From assembly GCA_003228815.1 (NCBI GenBank), contig QIGB01000074.1:1-40681 (forward strand): a stretch of DNA of 40,681 nucleotides, written 5' to 3'. The stretch comes from Chlamydiota bacterium (GTDB lineage: Bacteria; Chlamydiota; Chlamydiia; Chlamydiales; Rhabdochlamydiaceae). This document shows, piece by piece, positions 35,429-40,681 of the stretch (within the stretch, counting starts at the first letter, position 1; each line of letters begins with the position of its first letter). A program made the position numbers and the translations under genes. The notes below the pieces were generated by a model that did no database searches, was not told where the DNA came from, and saw only the letters and a list, made by a program, of their open reading frames with translations.

Positions 35429-35520
35429 TATACTCAAATAAACTGAAGAATTGGTTTTTGACTGCATCGGTTTTTTCATCGATTTCTTAGATAAAACAAG
35501 CTACAGTAGTCATAGACAAT
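35429..35520 (+). repeat. Repeat R2 copy B
   Basis: TATACTCAAATAAACTGAA begins three bases after the stop codon of the 262-aa gene. The first 50 bases, including GCATCGGTTTTTTC, match the reverse complement of the right half of copy A (4117-4166) with few differences, and GCTACAGTAGTCATAGACA (35500 on) matches the + strand of copy A near 4071. I did not find a right-hand inverted end, so the extent is approximate. The rest of the gap to 35693 shows nothing else. Confidence 0.55.
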
Positions 35521-35693
35521 TCCCTCCAAATCTTAGTTTCATCAAAGTACTTACCCTTCATTTCCACCCAAAATCAAAAATTATGGGATGGAGTATTCTG
35601 GCATCCTTTGAAAAAACATTTCCAAAAAAAACTGAAGAAGGTAATCTTTTTTGGTGAAAGTGTGTTTTTTATCCATTTGAAAAGGAGAGATTT

Positions 35694-36233
35694 ATGTCCG
35701 CAGTACAAGGTAGATTTGAAGATCAAGTTGGTTCCGTAGGATTCCTTGGTGGTGGGAGCATTGGCGCGTTCGCTGGTGCAAAAATGGGGGGTAGTCTCGG
35801 AAGTGTTGGCGGCGTTCCAGGTGCTATTGTAGGAGGAATAATCGGACTTTTATCAGGTGTAGTAGGTGGTGAGGCGGTAGGAAAAGCCGTTGATGGTTTT
35901 TTTGAAAAAGGAAAAAAAGTTGATCAATTCATGGACACTACTAATGACGCTGCAAAAGAGGGGTGCAAAATTTTAAAACATGGCGCAGAATCCGCGGATT
36001 CTATTAAACAATTTTCGAGAAAAAAATTCTCCATTCTTATCCCAAGTGCATTTTTATTTATGGGAGGGATTACAGGAAGATATTTCACTAGCTCCCCTGA
36101 TTGCAACTTAAAATGCGATTTGGCAAAAGAAGATTATTTGGCATTTCTATCTGAAGTGTCGGCAATTACTGGACTTGCTTTCATGTTCGGAGTAGCAGCT
36201 AAATCAACTGTTGACAAGGTGTTCAGGAAATAA
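35694..36233 (+). CDS. Glycine-zipper membrane protein
   Basis: A 179-residue protein. Residues about 17-65 are almost only Gly, Ala, Val, Ser, Ile and Leu with repeated GxxxG spacing (GGGSIGAFAGAKMGGSLGSV, VGGVPGAIVGGIIGLLSGVVGG), the mark of tightly packed, often oligomeric or membrane-permeating helices. A polar linker (65-110) is followed by two further hydrophobic helices (LIPSAFLFMGGITG, ITGLAFMFGVAA). No signal peptide. The strong site AAGGAGAG is a short distance before the ATG. I do not recognise a specific family. Confidence 0.68.
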   Translation: MSAVQGRFEDQVGSVGFLGGGSIGAFAGAKMGGSLGSVGGVPGAIVGGIIGLLSGVVGGEAVGKAVDGFFEKGKKVDQFMDTTNDAAKEGCKILKHGAESADSIKQFSRKKFSILIPSAFLFMGGITGRYFTSSPDCNLKCDLAKEDYLAFLSEVSAITGLAFMFGVAAKSTVDKVFRK

Positions 36234-36261
36234 ATATTTCCTGAATCAGGAGAACAACAAA

Positions 36262-37338
36262 CTATTTCGCTAATAGACCCATTCGAGAGCGATTCTCTCG
36301 GACAGCATCGACAGCTGTGATTTTGTAGAGAGGCTGAGAAGAAATGAGCGTAAGATGTGCTTCAATTACATCCATCGGCTTTTCCAAAGAAATCTCCCAT
36401 ACATCTGATAGAAAAAAACCAATCTGAGAAACAATATCTCCTAGATTCACATAAGTAAGCAGAGGAACCCGAGAATCAGGACTCTTTTCCCACTTTTCAT
36501 ATACGTTTTTTGCAATTCCCGGAGAATTGAATGCAACAGATGGGATTTCTTGGTTTAACAGCGAAGATTCATAGGCAAGAGTATACAAAACAAATGCACC
36601 TCCGAGACTAAAACCAATCACGCGTGCAGGCTGATATTCTCTTTTTACTTTTGTAAGCCAACTATGAATCTCTTCTCTAGCACGCAAAAAAGTTAAGTGC
36701 CCTGGCCCCGTTGTATCTAAATCACTTAAAATAGATGCCCATCCCTTTTCAGAAATGAGATTCATATCTGTACCCCGAAAAAGCAATATTGGAGGATTGC
36801 TCTGATTTTTCCATGGAACAAGCCCAAAAGCCGGCATCCCCTTCCATAAATCGATGATTTGATCCACAAGATACACGCCGCCTTCTGGGAGTGTGATTTT
36901 CATCCCTTTCTTTAAAGACCGATAAGCCATCACCTTGGCTAGCATTTCATCCTGAGAGAAATTCCTCTGCTCGGGATTTTGAATTTCTTCAAGTTGGGAT
37001 AAAGCTTGATTTGTAACAGTAAAATGGTTTTCACCGTCCGATACCACCCCAACAATGGGAGATGAGAACGAAAAATATCCATATTCATGTTCAAAATCCT
37101 GGATCCCATCATTCTGCACTTCATAGATCTTTTGAAGAAGAGGATCTGTATGATGATACGGTTTGATTTTAGGAGTGAGAGTCCATGTGAGAAGCTTATC
37201 CCATCCTCGGATGAGATTCACACGCATCTCTCCACAAAAAACGACTTGCTGATCAACATCTTCTGAAAAGAGCTTCGATCCTGAAAAAAGCAGAATAAAT
37301 ACTAATCTAAAATACTTTCGAAATCCCTGCTTTCTCAT
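36262..37338 (-). CDS. Exported lipase-like alpha/beta-hydrolase
   Basis: A 358-residue protein with an N-terminal signal-like segment (FRLVFILLFSGSKLFS, 10-25). The nucleophile elbow is VIGFSLGGAFVLY (S244), with candidate acid D301 (LGDIVSQIG) and His328 (EAHLTL), giving a plausible Ser-Asp-His triad in the right order. The layout around the elbow resembles class 3 lipases and chlamydial lipase-like proteins. It should hydrolyse an ester or lipid outside the cytoplasm; substrate unknown. It converges with the Gly-zipper gene and shares strand with the exported protein upstream. Confidence 0.7.
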   Translation of the reverse strand: MRKQGFRKYFRLVFILLFSGSKLFSEDVDQQVVFCGEMRVNLIRGWDKLLTWTLTPKIKPYHHTDPLLQKIYEVQNDGIQDFEHEYGYFSFSSPIVGVVSDGENHFTVTNQALSQLEEIQNPEQRNFSQDEMLAKVMAYRSLKKGMKITLPEGGVYLVDQIIDLWKGMPAFGLVPWKNQSNPPILLFRGTDMNLISEKGWASILSDLDTTGPGHLTFLRAREEIHSWLTKVKREYQPARVIGFSLGGAFVLYTLAYESSLLNQEIPSVAFNSPGIAKNVYEKWEKSPDSRVPLLTYVNLGDIVSQIGFFLSDVWEISLEKPMDVIEAHLTLISSQPLYKITAVDAVRENRSRMGLLAK

Positions 37339-37359
37339 GAAAAAAATCAGCTTATTTTA

Positions 37360-38160
37360 CTAGCGTGGTTGATTCGTTTGTTCAATGAGGAAAGAAATCA
37401 AACCCCTGAAATCTTTCCTATTGACATAGGCTTGAATCACTTCAGGATCAACCTGTAGGGATTCTGCAAGTCCTGGAACATAGGCATTCACATTTCTTGC
37501 CTTGACCTCTTCCAACAAACGCTCGGAAAATCCATCCATGAAACCATCCCACTTGAATCCACTCCGTTTGATACGTCCCATACAACGAGAAAGACGCTGA
37601 TCGGTAAAAACAGTTCCGATAAAACGGATAGGATGAACGTGATTGATCTCTTGACCTAAACGCTCTAAATGCTTCCTTTCAAAGAGGAGTTGAAAAATGT
37701 TGTTTTCAGCCATCGTAACCAAAATTGTGGCGATTTTTTGTTTTTCTTCGATTGTGATAGGTAAAGCATCATAAGGATTCTGTACTTCAGTTTCTTCAGC
37801 AGGCTCTGCAAAGGTTACCGTTGGTTTTTGGACGAGAAGAGAGAGATCTTCTACTTGAGGGTCAATTTCCTTGGGAAGTTGTTCATCATCTTGATTTTGC
37901 AATACTCTTGCTGTCTGTTTTTCAACCATTCCCTGAAGCGAACTTTGACTTTCAATTTCCATTTCTGGTGTAAGATCAGCTATCTCACTTTCTTCCATCT
38001 CAGTGAGATATTCTGCACTTTCGATTTCCTCATTCACGAAGAGATCAGAAGAGAAATATTCACCTGTTTCCTCAACTGCTAAAGGAAAAACTTCTTCTAA
38101 CTGACCATCATTTTCTGCAAACAGAGTGGTCGCAAGCGCCAATGCAATCAAAATCTTCAT
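37360..38160 (-). CDS. Exported acidic protein of unknown function
   Basis: A 266-residue protein with signal peptide MKILIALALATTLFA. Residues about 20-130 are very acidic and probably disordered (EEIESAEYLTEMEESEIADL). The C-terminal half (from ITIEEKQKIATILVTMAENN) is helical and looks folded, ending VIQAYVNRKDFRGLISFLIE. AAGGAG sits eight bases ahead of ATG 38160; the frame upstream to 38274 has no signal character and is dropped. Not recognised. It may share a transcript with the lipase-like gene 21 bases downstream. Confidence 0.68.
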   Translation of the reverse strand: MKILIALALATTLFAENDGQLEEVFPLAVEETGEYFSSDLFVNEEIESAEYLTEMEESEIADLTPEMEIESQSSLQGMVEKQTARVLQNQDDEQLPKEIDPQVEDLSLLVQKPTVTFAEPAEETEVQNPYDALPITIEEKQKIATILVTMAENNIFQLLFERKHLERLGQEINHVHPIRFIGTVFTDQRLSRCMGRIKRSGFKWDGFMDGFSERLLEEVKARNVNAYVPGLAESLQVDPEVIQAYVNRKDFRGLISFLIEQTNQPR

Positions 38161-38246
38161 CTTGTCCGCTCCTTTGGTTGGATACAATAACGATACGGGT
38201 TTTGGATTTTGTGGACAAATTTTTTCCATTAGCTTAGGAAGAAAGA

Positions 38247-38594
38247 ATGTACAAATATCTTTTAGGCATCTCATTCTTCCTCATGACATGTGCTTTTGCT
38301 GAAAATGATCATTGTCCTGAGTATTGTACTTTACCCTCTGCAAAAGAAGAACATGCATTGATCTGTCAGCTCTGCTTAGATTGCAAACGACTCTATCATT
38401 CTCTTGATTGTGAAGGAAAAAACAGGGCAATCGAGCTGGCAAAGACATGCGAAAATAAAAGTCTTGCCATAAAGCAGGCTGCTATCGAAATGGCTTGCCG
38501 CCAAAGGGATGAATATCCCAACCAAAAAGATTACAAGAAACAGATTCAAGAGCGTTCCGGACAAAATCTCTATAACGAAAGATTTGGGTATTGA
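38247..38594 (+). CDS. Small exported Cys-containing protein
   Basis: A 115-residue protein with a clear signal peptide (MYKYLLGISFFLMTCAFA|END). The mature part has eight Cys (CPEYC, CQLCLDC, C, C, C) and a helical, charged C-terminal half. TAGGAAGAAAG precedes the ATG. Divergent from the acidic exported protein across 86 bases. Family unknown; periplasmic or surface location with disulphides is likely. Confidence 0.65.
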   Translation: MYKYLLGISFFLMTCAFAENDHCPEYCTLPSAKEEHALICQLCLDCKRLYHSLDCEGKNRAIELAKTCENKSLAIKQAAIEMACRQRDEYPNQKDYKKQIQERSGQNLYNERFGY

Positions 38595-38641
38595 TATTAT
38601 TTCAAGCTAAATGATACATATTAGTTATAGGTTTATTTGCT

Positions 38642-39028
38642 ATGCGTGCGTTTTTGTTTGGAGAAGCGGAAAAAGGGGAATATTGTACCCCATTTCGGCT
38701 TCAATCACTTATTGATCTCTCTGAGAAATTTGGCAATCCTCCAGAAAATAGTACGGGGATTGATTATGCTGTGCAAGCCCTTCTCTATGAGCGAGAATTG
38801 GTTTTCTATCGGGTCCATGAAGAGGGGTTTTGCAAAGAGGACTACATTCGTGGTGTAAAGCTGCTTGACAATTATGGAAAAAAGATGGGTATTTCGGCCA
38901 TCTGCATGCCAGGGGTTGGCGATCTCCAAATCATTGAAGCCATCGCTCCCATCTGTGTAAGCCTCAAGACCATTCTCGTACTATCAGAAAAGGATCTGTA
39001 TGATTATTTAACGAATGCCAATCCTTGA
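38642..39028 (+). CDS. Hypothetical small alpha/beta protein
   Basis: A 128-residue protein without signal peptide or membrane segment, starting MRAFLFGEAEKGEYCTPFRL. Alternating predicted strands and helices (MGISAICMPGVGDLQIIEAI, ICVSLKTILVLSEKDLYDYL) suggest one compact alpha/beta domain. I do not recognise a family or motif. It follows the small exported protein by 47 bases. The 172 bases to the next gene show nothing supportable. Confidence 0.55.
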   Translation: MRAFLFGEAEKGEYCTPFRLQSLIDLSEKFGNPPENSTGIDYAVQALLYERELVFYRVHEEGFCKEDYIRGVKLLDNYGKKMGISAICMPGVGDLQIIEAIAPICVSLKTILVLSEKDLYDYLTNANP

Positions 39029-39200
39029 ACCTCCATCGCCTAAAGATCTTGTCTTTACCACACCTTTTCTCTTATCAAGGAGATACCAAAAAATTCCATT
39101 CCGTCTTTGATTTGGGTGGAGATGAATCGCACCACCCGAAAAAAAGGTGGGGAGCCAAAAGATTCGAAAAGCCAAAGAAACTGGACATCTTTCAGAGAAG

Positions 39201-40553
39201 TTACACTTCGTGACCTTTTCTCAACACATAAACTGCTAACGGATCTTTTTCCGCTGTAGAAATTCGTATAATCATGCCTATCTGAGCCATTTTTGAAAGT
39301 CTCATTCTAGCAGCTCGATCTGATAGCTTCCACAGTTTTGCAGCCCGCTTGGTTTGAATAGTTCCGCGTTTCGATAAATAATTGATAAGTTGTTGTTCAT
39401 ATTTTGAGTGCAGCGTTTTTGTTTCTTTTAAGGAATATAATGTTGCTCGAAAATGATTGTCTTGTTCTTGAAAAACAGGTGATTTTAACCCTATTTTTTT
39501 ACAAATACCCTGAATTCTTTGAAGTCCTGATCCCCATTGTTCGATGTATTGTAATTCCCGGAAAACACGGCCTATTACATGATTTCTCAAGCGGGAATAC
39601 CCCGAAAGAGCCTTTTCCATCGTTTGCCCAAATGGCAACCCCCCAGGATTGGTAATTTCAATTCGATTGGGAAAAAGAGCAATTTGAATATGCGTTCCTC
39701 TTAGAGGGTAATCAGCATGTACCAAAGCGTTCACCACTAGTTCTCTTACTGCCTCTGGAGGATATTGGGGCAAATCCAATCTTCTTATTTTGCCAATAAA
39801 GGCTTCTTTTCTGGTGTTTTTCTCTATAAAAGCAATGATTTCTTCTATAGTAGACGGGAGGGGGGAAACAATATCTAGCTGATCGATCATTTTTTCTTTC
39901 GAATCCCCTTGAAAATATCCACATCGAACAATTGAGTCGGGAAGGATATCTACACGTTCATTGCTGAAGAGGAGCAGGCCTCCGATAGATGGCATCATTT
40001 TCCCAAAATGATCAGAATAAATACCCAGCATTTGATACTGTTTTTTTGTCGGGGATTTGTTGATGTTTTTAAACATTTTCTTCATATATTCTTCATTAAT
40101 CAAGCCTTTGATTGAAGGTAATTCGTCAAATGATTTATTCGACGCAAAAAGGCGCAATGCCTTTATTGTTTCGCGATCTGCTTTTCGATTTGTTGAACCA
40201 AATCGAACATATACACCATTTTCTTCCCCTTCTCGTTTAAAAAAACAGGGCCCAGCCAAATGCGGAACTTGAACCCCAAGCAGTTCTTTATTTCTGTATG
40301 AAGTTACTTCTATAGCTGGAATCATTAGGGGCGCTATGCTATCAGAGATAGCATTGGCAAGTTTTTCCTCCTCTAGCAGAGGATTTGAAACTCCAATAAT
40401 TTCTTTGCTATGATTCTTTACTCCTACTAAAATGGTTCCACCAGCTGTATTTGCAAATGCGACAATAGATTTGAGAATGCCTTTGAGATTGTTTGTATTT
40501 TCTTTGAATTCGAGCGTTTTTCCCTCATGTTTACTGAGAAATTCTTCTAACAT
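39201..40553 (-). CDS. AlbA_2 (Schlafen-like) / RecG-like ATP-binding regulator
   Basis: A 450-residue protein in three parts: an AlbA_2 domain (LEFKENTNNLKGILKSIVAF, AFANTAGGTILVGVKN, about 14-50), a GHKL-like ATPase module of the HATPase_c_4 type (VRELVVNALVHADYPLRG, then ITNPGGLPFG and GSGLQRI, about 265-350), and a C-terminal winged helix (about 390-440). Such proteins are annotated as transcriptional regulators or 'RecG-like'; function poorly known, often in mobile or defence-rich DNA. AGAGG lies close before the ATG. An inverted repeat 24 bases upstream may be its operator. Confidence 0.82.
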   Translation of the reverse strand: MLEEFLSKHEGKTLEFKENTNNLKGILKSIVAFANTAGGTILVGVKNHSKEIIGVSNPLLEEEKLANAISDSIAPLMIPAIEVTSYRNKELLGVQVPHLAGPCFFKREGEENGVYVRFGSTNRKADRETIKALRLFASNKSFDELPSIKGLINEEYMKKMFKNINKSPTKKQYQMLGIYSDHFGKMMPSIGGLLLFSNERVDILPDSIVRCGYFQGDSKEKMIDQLDIVSPLPSTIEEIIAFIEKNTRKEAFIGKIRRLDLPQYPPEAVRELVVNALVHADYPLRGTHIQIALFPNRIEITNPGGLPFGQTMEKALSGYSRLRNHVIGRVFRELQYIEQWGSGLQRIQGICKKIGLKSPVFQEQDNHFRATLYSLKETKTLHSKYEQQLINYLSKRGTIQTKRAAKLWKLSDRAARMRLSKMAQIGMIIRISTAEKDPLAVYVLRKGHEV

Positions 40554-40576
40554 AACCTCTCTCGTAGATTTTTTTT

Positions 40577-40594
40577 CTTAACTAGGAAGTTAAG
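40577..40594. promoter_or_regulatory. Inverted repeat upstream of the AlbA_2 gene
   Basis: CTTAACT-AGGA-AGTTAAG, a perfect 7-bp inverted repeat 24 bases before the start codon, in the expected promoter area. It could be the operator for the winged-helix part of the neighbouring protein. Confidence 0.35.
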
Positions 40595-40681
40595 GAACTG
40601 TCTAAAAATAACTTGGACATCTTTGCGAGTTTGTGATATGCAGATCTTATGCCAATTACGGACGAAAATATTCAGCTTGTT
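40595..40681 (+). other. Possible edge of a mobile element with the start of an ORF
   Basis: The last bases begin GAACTGTCTAAAAATAACTT and contain ATG at 40649 with an open frame MPITDENIQLV cut off by the window end. ACTGTCT also occurs at the R1 copy 2 end, which made me think of an insertion-sequence edge. Too short to settle. Confidence 0.2.

Noticed and set aside
35451-35657. 68-residue ORF in the gap after the 262-aa gene
   Set aside because: It begins inside repeat R2 copy B and has no start signal or protein-like pattern.
39025-39213. 62-residue ORF between the 128-aa gene and the AlbA_2 gene
   Set aside because: Odd composition, no ribosome binding site and overlap with the 3' end of the opposite gene.
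1-40681. CRISPR array, rRNA genes or replication origin
   Set aside because: No regularly spaced direct repeats, no rRNA sequence and no cluster of DnaA-box-like sites were noticed.

Overview
The window looks like chromosomal DNA of a chlamydia-related bacterium outside the genus Chlamydia (order Parachlamydiales; Simkania-like is my guess, not shown). The reasons are the block sppA-polA-coaE-rho and the neighbour pair rsbU/eno, both of which I recall from chlamydial genomes, a tandem pair of MOMP-like outer-membrane proteins next to a very Cys-rich small exported protein, and several eukaryote-like signalling proteins. There is no rRNA, CRISPR array or intact insertion sequence. Layout: 1-1.8 kb is accessory DNA (YhcG nuclease fragment, Cdd1-type HhH protein, HigBA-like toxin-antitoxin with a palindromic operator). 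1.8-11.8 kb is mostly housekeeping: mscS diverging from sppA, then polA-coaE-rho, then cydAB for cytochrome bd oxidase with an overlapping acidic Cys-rich ORF. 11.8-18.3 kb holds a PfpI/DJ-1 protein, an OppA-like lipoprotein, a type II PI4-kinase-like protein, and a minus-strand operon of membrane-anchored methyltransferase, SAM decarboxylase with an apparent signal peptide, and phosphoribosyltransferase. tRNA-Ser(GCU) follows, with a possible structured RNA behind it. 18.7-23.4 kb is a tandem array of three eukaryotic-type PP2C paralogues; the third has lost every metal ligand and should be a pseudophosphatase. 23.4-34.5 kb carries dnaB, an EamA transporter, an atypical membrane-anchored kinase-like protein, the two MOMP-like proteins, the Cys-rich protein, rsbU and the operon trmH-like/rsgA/eno. 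34.6-39.0 kb is a string of lineage-specific proteins, several with signal peptides or strongly hydrophobic stretches (Gly-zipper protein, lipase-like protein, small exported proteins). The window ends with an AlbA_2/RecG-like regulator and perhaps the start of another mobile element. A second layer is a set of short non-coding repeats that sit at gene ends. R1 (about 165 bp, terminal inverted repeats, flanking TAA) follows rho and the first PP2C gene; in both cases the left TAA is the stop codon of the gene. R2 (ends TATACTCAAA...) lies at the 3' ends of sppA, of the 278-aa gene and of the 262-aa gene, and supplies the sppA stop codon. R3 (161 bp, near-perfect ends) sits inside the leader-coding region of the PI4K-like gene and keeps its frame open. 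The PI4K-like protein, the PP2C array, the kinase-like protein and the lipase-like protein could act on host signalling and membranes; that is inference from their families and not shown by the sequence.
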